This document shows, in pieces, positions 11,820 to 22,902 of a stretch of 64,000 nt of DNA. The notes beneath the pieces are model-generated. The model made no database searches, was not told the DNA's origin, and saw only the letters and a program-made list of their open reading frames with translations. The stretch's first letter is position 1, and each line of letters starts with the position of its first letter. The stretch covers positions 19,334,341 through 19,398,340 of the forward strand of contig CM055100.1 of assembly GCA_029204225.1 (NCBI GenBank), read 5' to 3'. A program made the translations under genes and the position numbers. Origin of the DNA: Diphasiastrum complanatum (lineage: Eukaryota > Streptophyta > Lycopodiopsida > Lycopodiales > Lycopodiaceae).

Positions 11820-12960
11820 GGTAAATTCGAAACCTCTTTTTTTTTTGTATTAAAATTTGCCATCAAATTGTTTTAATAATATTGAAATAGCACCAATTTC
11901 TTGCTTCTAGAAATTGGTGTGCTTTTCAACAGGGGCTGCTTTTTCTATTTTTGAAAGGCTTTTTTTGTTTAGAATAGAATGGGCCCCAACAAGTACACAT
12001 TTTCAATTTGATAGATAGAAATATTTGCAAGTTGAGAAGTAGATTGAATTTAGAAGTGTTTCATGAAAATAGAGGTTGGTGTTTTTTGTTTTGAAGTAAA
12101 GAAGTAGAAGTTTGGCTTTTTGTGGGCTGTCCCAAATTTGAGGGCCCAACAAATAGTTGCCCAACTTCAACTTTCAAAAGTTTTTTTGAAGTTTGGTTTG
12201 TGCCTAAAGTGAAGTTACCAAATGTAGAGGGAGTTTTGGAAGATTGGTGTTGCCTACACACTAAAATTTAGTGAGAAAATCAACCCATCTTAGGCTAAAG
12301 TTGCCTTTCATTTTGATTTTCTATTTTTTTCACAGAACTTCAGTGACCTTCACACAATTTCATAGAACTTCAAATTCGATTTTTAGTCTATTTGAACCTT
12401 GGATTAAGAAAAATAGACCAAAAATTTCGTTTTTTGTAAATGGAAGTTTGTTTTGCATAGAAAGGGGATTTGTTTTGATTAAGGGTTTGTAAATTCATTC
12501 ACTTCTCAACTTTTGGATTTGAAGAAGAACGACAAAGAATTGTTAGCAACTCTTACAAAACAAATGTTAGTTCTCCATTCTACATTGCTAGAAACATAGA
12601 TGAAACAATTTTGAAATTTGGTAGTTGTAAATGGAAATTTGCCACCAAATTTTCTATGGTTCATTATGAGTGATGTTATGGAAACTAAAAGAGGAACCCA
12701 ACATGTGAATGAAAACTTGGATAAGTTTTGAGTCATTGTGATTGAATCCAAAAAGTTTTGAACTTTTTTTTGGGATTACGCTTGTAGTAAGCTTAGAATG
12801 AGCTTGTGAAAAGAACATGCATTAGTTACACTAAAGCATTCGTAAGCCTATTGTCTTTTTCTGATCTTAGTTTTCTTTGTTGTTGCTTTGAATACTAGGA
12901 TCACAATCAAGACACTCCCACGGATCAATCAACCTCTAATCCTACCTTTGATTTATCTAA
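11818..12960. other. No gene seen
   Basis: T-rich sequence with short unremarkable open frames. Its position just upstream of a gypsy gag suggests leader or LTR of that element, but no LTR boundary could be proven. Confidence 0.35.
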
Positions 12961-12970
12961 ACCTGATAGT

Positions 12971-14455
12971 GTGGCACAAGCCCTACAACATTTCTACCAA
13001 CAAATTCAAGAGACAAACCAACAACTACATGAAACTAATTTAAAGAATCAAGCTCTTGAGTCTAAGTTGGCCAATCAAGGAAAGCATGTAGTACCTCCTC
13101 CCGTTAAAGTGTATAAAGGAGAAAAGAAAGAGAGGAGTCTACAAGTAGTAAATTCACGGCTTTATGTTTGAAATAAATATTTTGTCATGAATATATTTTT
13201 TGAAAGTGAAAAACTCTCCACCACTACTATTTTTTTGGATGGAAAAGCTTTCGTATGGTGGGAGGACTTAGTAGGCAAAGGAAAACAACCATTAATATGG
13301 GAAGCATTTTGCCTAGTATTCAAGGAATACTTTCTTCCCTTGTTAGATGCTTATGAACATTTTCAAAAACTTTCGGGATTGAATATGACTAAAGGCCTTG
13401 ATCAATCTATTCAATATTTTCATGAGTATCTTAATCCTCTTTCTAGTGAAATACCTCCAAAGATACAAATGCTCATGTTTATTGATGGTTTACGTAAGGA
13501 CTATCAAGTGGATGTTTGAAGGAACCATCCCAACACCTTAGAAGATGCTATTAGGGCTGCAAAGTTTTATGATGATACTCCTAAGCCACGTAAGAGTCAT
13601 CACCCTAATGAGCAAAAGAAGGGTTTTCAATTTAAAAGGAAGGATAAGGAAGTTACCAATGAGGCACCTTCCAGTCCTAATTCTAAGAAATCTAAACACC
13701 ACTTTAATAAACATCAAGGTGGCAAGAAGGACGTAGCGGAAACTTGGAAGAAGAATCTTTGCTTCAAGTGCAATGGAGAGGGTCACCTTGCACATGATTG
13801 TGTAAAAAAAATATCTCAAAGTATGGATATTTGGTTTCTTAGTTCAATGCCTTATGGACCTAATGACATTTGCATTAAGGGTAACATGTTGTTAATGTAC
13901 TTTTTGACACGGGATCCACTCATAATTTTATGAATGCAAATTTGGTGCATATGCTAAACCTTCCCATAAAAAAAAGTGAGAAAAAATTATTGTGCGACAA
14001 GGGCGTCTGGATGTAATTCCAAACCTATGGATTATGTGGTTCCTAATGTACCATTGCACATACAGGACTATGTCTAAAAACTAGAATTCCAAGCCGTTAA
14101 TTTGGCAAATGTGGAAGTTGTTCTTGGGCAACAATGGCATTATGATAAGAATAAATGATTAAAAATTGATTTTGTTGAAAAATCTTTAACTTTTATGCAT
14201 GATTGTTCTTTAATAAATATTAGTTTAAGTGTTTGTTTTAGGACAGGGCGAGGCACTATGCTGATATGTCTCAAAAGCACATGGAATTCAAGGTCAATGA
14301 CATTATGTTTTTAAGGGTCCCTACTTACTCTAAGGGCTTGAAATATGGTAAGTGTGTAAGTTGGTGCCTAGGTATTGTGGTCCCTTTAAGGTTATCCAAG
14401 TGATTAACAAGGTCACATACAGGCTAGTAGATCTTCCAGCTAATGTTGAAACTCC
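12971..14455 (+). pseudogene. Internally deleted Ty3/gypsy element: gag, protease, then integrase C-terminus
   Basis: Gag is visible in two frames (ETNQQLHETNLKNQALESKL; then FVWWEDLVGKGKQPLIWEAF and IQMLMFIDGLRKDYQVDV), followed by a zinc knuckle CFKCNGEGHLAHDC near 13759 and a protease-like FDTGSTHNFMNANL near 13904. An LGQQWHYDKN block follows. RT, RNase H and the integrase core are absent: the next recognisable part, about 14353-14455, is the integrase C-terminus [20 protein letters not shown]. The element therefore lost most of pol by an internal deletion. Confidence 0.7.
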
Positions 14456-14650
14456 AAAATTTTTTATGTCATCTACATAAAGTACAATAATTGTTACATC
14501 ACCATTATAAAATTTGAAGTACAATGATGGAGGATCAAAATCTCGTGTAGTAATCCAAGTGATGGAAATTTCTTGGATTGCTCCATATAGATCTCTTTGT
14601 CAATGTAACTATTTAAAAAGTGTTGTGAAGGATTTCAGATCATTCAAGAT
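14440..14650 (-). pseudogene. Antisense copia RT fragment
   Basis: On the minus strand the block [17 protein letters not shown] (about 14470-14520) is a copia RT catalytic site. Upstream on that strand KRSIWSNPRNFHHLDYYTRF matches the spacing of the LYGLKQAPRAW region, heavily mutated. It abuts the end of the gypsy integrase remnant head to head, so one element was inserted in or recombined with the other. Confidence 0.6.
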
Positions 14651-17038
14651 TCAAATCCATGTCCCTGATCTTTGGTTAAAAACGAAACAAACCAACAATC
14701 CAGCCAATGTAGAAAAATCGGCATCTAATTCTAAGAGATACTGATCAAACATGAACCAAAACATAAAAAATAGCTGATGTCCATATAATTACAGTACCCT
14801 ATTTCACATGTGCGAAACCGAAAATAGCAATAAATGATCACTCTACACATAGAATTGCAAGATAACATCATGAGAGTGCACCAATGAGTAGTAGAACCCA
14901 AAGAGAACCATGTATAATGATGGAATGAGAGAGAGAAGATATCTTTCTCCATGAGTTACAACAATATATAGCAGGTCCAAACCCTACTTTGCCACTTGGC
15001 TTTCCCTCCAATATGAAAAACCCTACTATTTTGGGACTAGATTCAATGTACCCAAAGTTCAAATTTGAATCTCTCTCAAACTCGACTACCAACTTTCCCA
15101 CACTTTCAAAAAGCGTTTATTGACTGTATTTTAAACTAATATAACTTCAAAAAGTCTATCTCTAAGTCTAAATGAGTTTTGGCCTCATATTGACAATTTA
15201 CCAAATATGACTAAACTTGTTGAAATCTCTCGAACTCCCTCTTCAACTAGTTTTGGCATAGTTTTGACCATACTACTTTGATCCAACTTTAGAATGATCT
15301 CCATTCTAAGTATAAATCTCCTTTCTAAGGTTCTAAAGTATCTTTCATAATTGATTTAGAGAATAGTGTCCAAATTGGATGCTTCACTATGTCTTACATC
15401 AATTTTACACATCAAGATATAACTAGAACATGAAGAACCAAATAGAATGTGAATGAAATGATTCCTCCATGTTTCAAACTTTGAACTCTCTGAAAAATTA
15501 CAACAACCAAAGCATAAATGTGAATGATCATCCAATGCTTGTTTGTATCCTCCATATTTGTTGGTATACTACAATCTCATTTCTTGTTATTTCTTCTTCT
15601 TCCTCATTTGGAAGGATTTCAATACCCTATTGTCTGTACATTGTAATGTCTACATCATGAGCAACATTGCATGGCTCTAAGTTGCGACTTTTATTGGAAA
15701 AAGTGTCCAAGATAAAATGTATCTAAAGAATTCAAGATATTCACAACATATTACATTTCAAAATACAAAAAGATCTTTGTATATCTGTTGCATAGTAGCT
15801 TATATTAATTTGCATGCTTTTTGAAATTTTTGATAATCCGTCAGTTTGTATTGTGATGAATTCAAACTCTTCTATAAAATCACTAAAAAAGTTGAAAAAT
15901 ATAATGGTTCTTTGTGTTAGTTCGACCATGTTGTGTACTTTTATGGAATGTCGTTCTTGCTTGCCAATGAGATTTCTCCATTTCTTGTGATGACCATATG
16001 CTGATACTTTCACTATTTCTTGCGTCGAATGTTGAATGATGTCGTAATAGGTGTTGCATTTCATAAAAGTGGAATATAAATCAATAGTAGAAGTATCTAA
16101 ATTAGTAGCTCAAAATTGTCTACAATAGTACTACAGATAAATCTTACCATATAATTTGTTATGTGATCTACCATTAGAGGAGTTCTCAATATCAAAAAGA
16201 CCCTTTGTAAAGATACCTTTTTTTTTTTTTAGTTTCGACCGTCACCAGGCCCAATCAAAATGCACAGATTTGAAATCTACGTAACGTGGTTCAAATTAAC
16301 TAAAAAATAAAAATGCAATATTAAAAACTTTGAAATTTGTGTCCGGGCAGCATGGACGTATCCCATTGGTTTCTTCTTCCTACCCAACACGTGCTAATCT
16401 GTCCGATGTCAATAACTCAAGTTAAATTTACTTGACTATGCTGGTTAGTATAGTGAAATTTTCTAACTATAGTAGTTATAGTTATAGAAATATAGTATGT
16501 ACAGTTACATAAAATATGGTATACGCAGTAACTATGACTATGTTGGCATTCACATTAGATTAAATGTGATACAAAGAATTGAAATTAAGTATCATATCAG
16601 AGAGATTTTTGGCGCCCAAGCTTTGAAAATAGCAATGGCAAGGAGACCTAGATCTACAATCGAGTCTGTGATTCTTTACAATGAGAAAGATGAAGCTGAT
16701 AACTAGAAGCCAACAAAATATATGAAGACTCATGGGTATTGCTGCATCCATCATCAAAGGGCAATTTTCGACAAAAGAAAAGAGCAAAATGACTTACAAA
16801 TCTTATTGGAAAGCAAAAATTTTGGAGTTTAAGACTACCCCGGGAGGTCAATCTATATCAGAAGTCTTAGTACAACATGTATATATGCATTCAGAAATCA
16901 AAGTACATGATATCAATCCTCATGATGTAATTGTAAGTATATTAAAACATATGCACTCTACAACAATCATAGGTGATTTTCTTTATTGATGCTCTTCAGA
17001 TTATGATTTAAATGCCTCAACATTGTTTTTTTCTTTTA
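14651..17038. other. No convincing gene; possible lost exons before 17039
   Basis: Short frames only. A plus-strand stretch at 16588-16700 reads GAQALKIAMARRPRSTIESV before a stop and could be an upstream exon of the gene at 17039-19045, but nothing proves it. A poly-T run lies at 16220. Confidence 0.3.
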
Positions 17039-19045
17039 GATTTATATCCATCATGCATAAGTGAATGGGAGCCCGCACAATCACTTGCAGGAATATTATA
17101 CGTGATTCACTCTGATGTTGGAAAGCTGCAATACAGAGGAAGAATGTTGTAAAGCTACCTTTACAAGCTTTACTTCCGGCGCCATCGGCGCCAGCTATGT
17201 CCCCGGCGCCAGCAGCGCCCCTGCTGCTCCCGGCGCCACTGTGACCAGAATCCAGCCGGCGCCAAGTTCCTATGGCTGAAAATCTTTGATCGGTTCTAGC
17301 GAAGTCCAGAGAGCTCAGATCGATGTGCAATCACCTCACACGATCTAGGCATGATTAAAGGAAGCCTGGGGATCAATAAAATCTAGAGAGAGAAAATGAC
17401 TTTCTAGAAAGAGAAAATACTAGAGAGAGAAAAACGTGCTTTACCAGCTTGGGTAGAGTGCTTGGTATGAGGGGGGGGTGCCGAATCACACCAATACTAT
17501 AGGGGAGTGCGGGTTGCGACTCAGGGCGAGCTCCAACCAAGTCTCAGCCTCCCTTGCTGGAATGTTGTCATGGCTCTCGCCTTGGCATGCTAGCGCCCCG
17601 GAGACTAGGGTCGGTCACACACTTGAAATGTAACCTTCTCAGATTTATCAATAAAGTGGGATTTTTCTCAAACTGACTCTGATTACCTTCTGGGTTTCAG
17701 TGTTCGGTAAAAGCGCCAGTTGTAAGGCCGCTTTCAAAATTCTTAACTTGGCACATAGCTGAGGGTCGTATCCCGGGACACCAGCGGTATGCCGTCGGGA
17801 CCATTCGGTCCGTGGCGCCAGCGGTATGCTGTCGAGACCATTTGGTCCAGGAACTGGTTGTTTCCATATCTGTCGCGGCTTGTGGTTCTGAGTGTTCCTT
17901 GCATGAACGTGAATGGGTTAAGCTCTTGGGGAACGGGCTCTAACCTGTCGGCTGAGTTGGATGGCTTGCTTGGGTGGATGTTACCTGTTTATGGCTGTCC
18001 AGTCTGGCGTGGCGCCAGGTTGGCTTCCAGCGCTCGTGACGAAGCTTTCAGTTGGTTAAGTCTGATGTAAGTCAGACCGCTTGCTTGGAATGGATGTTAC
18101 TCGTTTGTAACAAAGCTTCGAGTTGGTTAAGTTTGATGTATGTTGGGCGGCTTGCTTGGAGGGAAGTCACCCACATCGGGACCCCCGATCTGGCATGGCG
18201 CCAGGTTGGATCTCAATGTTGGTCTTCAGAACTTCAAGTTGGTTAAGTCTGATCGTTGTTGGCGAGTTGGCTGCTTGTATGTCAAGTGGGTTCGGATGGC
18301 AAGAGTTGAAGGCTGGGAAGCTAAGTCGTGGTTCCCGGCTCCCTTTGGGATGTCTGCGCTACAAAGAAGTCCAAAGGAACTTGCAGATTGTGGTATCTAT
18401 TTTTATGAATCTTTATATATGCCACAAACAGATGGAAGTTTTGGCAAGCTCGAAGCAATTCCATTGCCTAATTTTCAAAGTGATGAGTGGCCTACTCCTG
18501 ACAGCATTGTTTCTGAATCCTTGAGATGCAAGCTACTCATTGATATTAGAAATGCTATGAAGATAAGCACATGCTCAAAAATTGTTCACCTAAGTTGGTT
18601 TATCTCATTACATATATTTGTTGATTTTTTCTCGAGTGCTAGTGTTCGTAGGACACCAACTTTATTTGTTTGCAAGGATTTATCAGATGAGACTTTGTCC
18701 GATCTCATGGATCAAGGCTGGGATAGTAAAACAAATAATGACATAGAATGCAGGATTAAAAAGTCCTCAATGATATTTCGTTATCATATCGAAAAGCAAA
18801 TGCTCAGTCTCACATTTAGCTACCAGAGATACAAGAAAATTGAAGGTACATGGCTACCATTGGATCAAGACTTTGAACTAAATGGTCACACAAACCGAAT
18901 GGAGATAGGCATTATCTACAATGAGGAATATTTGACTATGGTTGAGGTGGAAGAGCATTGGAAGCTTGATTTTATCAGAACAGAGCTCATGCTATTACAA
19001 ACCAATCTACCAACATATTTCAGATTTATCATCAACGGAAGACTC
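17039..19045 (+). pseudogene. Exon of an unrecognised gene, split by a solo LTR
   Basis: After a good acceptor (TTTTTTCTTTTAG, ending at 17038) one frame reads LYPSCISEWEPAQSLAGIL to VGKLQYRGR at 17144. The solo LTR follows. The same frame resumes at 18369 as SPKELADCGIYFYESLYMPQ and stays open to a donor GTAAGT at 19046. Removing the LTR and one copy of its target duplication restores the frame exactly. The 3' part includes LTFSYQRYKKIEGTWLPLDQ, MEIGIIYNEEYLTMVEVEE and LPTYFRFIINGRL. The last block faintly recalls the S5 region of MORC/GHKL ATPases; I do not regard this as an identification. No further exons were found downstream. Confidence 0.55.
17145..18363 (+). mobile_element. Solo LTR of the 38-43 kb LTR element family, TSD AAGAA
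   Basis: It begins TGTTGTAAAGCTACC and ends GCGCTACA, and is closely similar over its full length to the LTRs at 38360-39567 and 41931-43076. Perfect 5-bp direct repeats AAGAA flank it (17140-17144 and 18364-18368), so it is an LTR element that inserted normally and later lost its interior by LTR-LTR recombination. It contains several GGCGCC palindromes near its start and two diverged tandem copies of a unit reading CCAGCGGTATGC.GTC. Confidence 0.93.
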
Positions 19046-19413
19046 GTAAGTACTTTATGTTTATTGCCATTTCAAAATAGAGCAAAATAATAGAAAATGT
19101 CATCATTTACAATTGCACATTCACTAATATTTGCCATGTCACAGAGGTGAAAAAGACAAGAGCTGATAACATGCTGCAAAGATCTACCTACAACAATCAC
19201 CATTGTGGGAGAACAATAGTTTCAAATAAACTTTAGTAAAAATCTATGTATACACTCTTTCATTCAATAAATGAAAGCCAAGTTGGGCATCAGTACATGT
19301 ATTTTGTGCTCCCAAATTCATAAACTAGAGCAGCATATGATATATCAATGTATATTTTTCTATGAATTCTATACATGTATTTTTGTTCTATGCTATCTAT
19401 ATTTGTTCTGATC

Positions 19414-21167
19414 TTAATTTAGTATAACTACATCATCCTTTGCACCATCATCAATAATGGGAGGCTGAAGCCTTGCCCTAGCCAGTATTCTCAGGATAAT
19501 TTCTTGTCTAAATCTGTACACCTGGCTTGATGTGTACTCAGGAAGTGTAAATTGCAAAATAGAACATTCATGTATTAGTGATGGCCAAAAACATCAACAA
19601 AATAGAAAACTAATCATGATTCCAAAATAATAATAAATAGAATTTATCACCTTAGAAATATCAACATCTTGCTGAAGGTTGAACCACTCAAAAAATCACT
19701 TTGCATTGTATAATGTGTACCACCCACAGCTGAATGAATCATTTTGCTGGGGTGACTGCAAAATAATTCAGCACACAAGAAATCAATTATGAAACAGAAT
19801 GAATTAGAATGAAACAATTACATTAGAATACTGATTTCAAAATGCTATTAAGAAAGACAGAGTTTACCTCCAAACTGACGATCTACCAGTCCACGAAATG
19901 GGGAACATCTGTAGGAATATATTTACTTAGATATGGAAGGTATATATTTACATCCTTCTGCGTATTTCTTGCCGAATTCATCTTGACACAAAAACCTTTA
20001 ATAATATTATGTACAGATCTAAGAGATCAGGTTTAAACTCCAGTGGTCACTGCAAAATAAGATTGAAATTTCTTTAGCTGCAATTCTGAGAACTATTTCC
20101 ATTGACAATGCCAATGTTAATGCATAAAACAACAAGAAGCATTTAATATATCTTACTTAGTATGATAAGGGATGAGTAGATACTTTGTTGCTGGTGTGAA
20201 TCCACTTGTCAGACATTGTGACAATGTGTCATTATTCTTCTTGAAGGCCTGAAGCAGAAAGTTGCTCAGCACTAGCAACTCATTGGATGAATCTCTTGCA
20301 ATGTCATATTGCAAGAGTGTAAGCCCGGACTCTATCACAGGATCACTGATAGAAGCCTGTCTATCTTAAAGATCCAAGCAATCTAAAACTCTAAAATTAA
20401 TACTAAATTCAAGTTCATCTAGTCTAAAACAAAAAGGAGTACCAATTGTATCTATAGCATCGAATATGTCTTTCTCAAATTTAAGATAATCATCCGAATC
20501 TATATATGTATGAAAATTTGGAGGAGGAGGAGGAGGTGGATGTGTAGTATCTACAAGAATTAAAGAGGTATCCAAAACAAATGTAGCTATATTTACAACA
20601 TTATCAACAACAGCGTTATCTACAATGGATTCCGGGTTAGGCTTCACAGAATCTGTGGTGTCTACCCTCCTTACTTTCTTCGGAGCTCTCTTGGGGGCTG
20701 TCTGCTTCCTAGGAATCTTTGTAGGAAGATCAGTCCTATCTAGAAGAGTTGGTCTAGGAGCAGCAGGTTGAGATATGTGTAACCTACAATACCTATCCCT
20801 CATTCTCATCAGGAGCTGAAAATCCTTGGGCATTATGGTGACTCTCTTGGAATGGATTGCAAGCAAAAAAGAATCCTAAAAAAAAAAGGCTAATGTAATC
20901 TTCAGCAGCCTCCAAAAGGCACTGAAGAGCATTGGGTGTGAATCTAACTAGCTGTCCGAGATCATTTCTTGTTATGTTTCGGACAGCACGGTAGAATGGA
21001 GCTCTTGGGATCAACAGAGCTGTTGATCTCTGATACTTGTGTATCTCAGAGAGCCACCTGCTGTAGTTGCATGTTCTATGTCTAGCGGGTGGTGTAATGG
21101 CAACCGCAGGGGCTGAGGATGAGCCAAGAGAGAAGAAGTCCCTCCTTGTCTACTTTCTCCTATCCAT
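19414..21167 (-). pseudogene. Histone H3 fold (CENH3-like) joined to a Ulp1-type SUMO protease, disrupted
   Basis: Four exons are visible on the minus strand: 21167-20157, 20049-19868, 19755-19651 and 19551-19414. Exon 1 starts MDRRK, then TAG, then TRRDFF. From residue 43 it reads HKYQRSTALLIPRAPFYRAV, RNITRND, and NALQCLLEAAEDYISLF, an H3 core with CENH3 traits (LLIP.APF.R.VR.IT and a loop 1 one residue longer than canonical H3). A T10 run at 20878-20887 breaks the frame, after which LLAIHSKRVTIMPKDFQLL completes the H3 fold. The same frame continues through a basic patch and an acidic linker, one TAA (20366), and KYLLIPYHT into exon 2, where DHWSLNLIS gives the Ulp1 catalytic His (20043-20045). 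Exon 3 reads SPQQNDSFSCGWYTLYNAK: oxyanion Gln and catalytic Cys (19726-19728). Exon 4 ends VVILN. The catalytic Asp is not clear. H3s package DNA and C48 proteases cleave SUMO precursors; the combination is inferred from contiguous frame. Confidence 0.72.
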
Positions 21168-21960
21168 GGACGTGTACTATGGGATAGCGGACTTGTGCGT
21201 GACGGTTAGGATGAGCAGGGAGGGATGATAAAGACCTCGCAGAGGACCGATATTTACAGATAGAATGTACGGTTAGTTTTGAAGAAAGACGCACAAGTGC
21301 GATACGGGGAGACACGTAGGCAGATGTATCGGACCTGTGCGCATGGAAGGTGGTAGGAGGAATATTGATTGTGAAGGACGCGCACAAGTGCGATATGAGG
21401 AGCAAAAAAAAAAGTGAAAAAAATTGATCGAAGTTTGTGATTTTATATCGCGGTTCGCACATGCGAAAGAACATTCTATCACACGTGTGGGAGTTGTACA
21501 AACAAATGCAAGAGTGACACATGTCACCCTGTCACATTACACATGTGGGATTTGTATGAGCAAATGCGAGAGCGACATGTGTTGTCGAGCAAATGAATGA
21601 ACACACGACATGTGTCCAAGTGTCATTTCACACGTGTCCAGGTGTCACCTTACACGTGCCAGTGCCTGTAGTCCAATTGAAAGTAGACACGTGTCCTTTG
21701 TCCGTTGACCACACGTGCAAAAATTTAGTATAAATGGCACGAAAACCGATTACTTTTTTACCTTTTACGTTCTCAAAATTCGCGGCATATCGCTCTTGTG
21801 CGCGCGCATTGTTGTCCGTTTGCTTGCAACGATACCTACTTGCGCACACGTGCGATATTTGGTATCTGCCTGTCGTACATATCCCTCTTGTGCGCCATCT
21901 TGATAGTTAGTTTTGTTTCAGTTCTCCCTCGCGCAGAAGTGTGATATTCATGTTACTGCC
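21168..21960. promoter_or_regulatory. Spacer between divergent genes, dense in CACGTG and ACATGT palindromes
   Basis: The 793-bp gap between the histone-Ulp1 start (minus) and the ATG at 21961 (plus) holds six CACGTG sites (21482, 21631, 21653, 21688, 21713, 21847), four ACATGT sites between 21518 and 21612, and several GCACAAGTGCGATA-like words (21285, 21381, similar at 21847 and 21930). CACGTG is the plant G-box bound by bZIP and bHLH factors. The arrangement suggests a bidirectional promoter or the subterminal repeats of a transposon; the sequence does not decide. Confidence 0.5.
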
Positions 21961-22902
21961 ATGGCCTCTTCCTCAGGATTCTCACGAGATTTAGGCTTGA
22001 GTTCATTTCTTAGTGAGTTTGGGATTACTAAAAACCTAAACTACTTCCACAGCCTATTCAGGCCATATCTACATGTTTTCAGGACTGCACAACCAAATTC
22101 TGACGTATTTTATGAACATTATGTTAGATTCAGAGATATACTTAGTAAGTCTGTTTTCTCCATAGATCCACTCCAGTACATGCATTATACTGATATTGTT
22201 CATTTCTTCCCAGCTTTCAGACATAGACTGGATAGAATGTTCACCAAATTGTTTGATCTTTTCAAAAGCAGTTCAATGTGTCCATATTGCAACAAAAAAT
22301 GTCGATTGGTTGAATATCAGAGTGTTTTTGTACTTTTCCTGTTAGTTCAGATCCCAGATGATGAGGAAGTTTCTGTTGTTGACCCTCCTTTTGCATCATC
22401 CTCTATTTAGTCAGCTATTAAGGATATCAGTCACTTTCTTATCAACACTCCTGATAAGGAAAGTGACTTTATTGATGTAAATACTAATGTTCTCCGAGAT
22501 TCTTTTATTGGCCAAAATACATCTGATGATGAATCCAACCCTATAGAGGAGTCAAAATGTCTTTTCAATTTGCCTGTATATTATATTAATGACGATGTAT
22601 ATTTTACTATTGCTGATTTATGTAAATTTTTTGACTATCGTGAAGACGAGGTTCTATGTTTATTATCCGACACAATTTCCGAATTCTCCGACTTTGTAGA
22701 TTTTGAAACAGATGACCTTGTTGCTCGTATTGATTTTGATGATGAGGAGGGACTTATGACCGGTGAAGAATGCCTGACCAAGACTTTATCAAATATAGCT
22801 AAGGATGGGCAAGGCAGACCATCCGATGAAGAATTCACGACATTTCAATCCCAGATGGGCTTCCCTCGTCCATCATTAATGCATTTCACTAGTATGATTT
22901 GA
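21961..22902 (+). pseudogene. Unrecognised ORF divergent from the histone-Ulp1 gene, one internal TAG
   Basis: From ATG 21961 one frame runs 313 codons with a single stop, TAG at 22408-22410, and ends TGA 22900-22902. The N-terminal half reads SSSGFSRDLGLSSFLSEFG, then FHSLFRPYLHVFRTAQPN, and contains a possible metal site CPYCNKKC. The C-terminal half is acidic (NTSDDESNPIEESK, DYREDEVLCLLSDTISEF, DFETDDLVARIDFDDEEG). I recognise no family. It stops just where homology to the unrelated minus-strand gene copy begins (about 22893), so its true 3' end may have been lost. Its head-to-head position suggests that it belongs to the same unit as the histone-Ulp1 gene. Confidence 0.5.

Noticed and set aside
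17039-19045. Assignment as a MORC/SMCHD1-type GHKL ATPase
   Set aside because: Only one block (LPTYFRFIINGRL) is reminiscent; no GHKL ATPase motif is visible, so no name was given.
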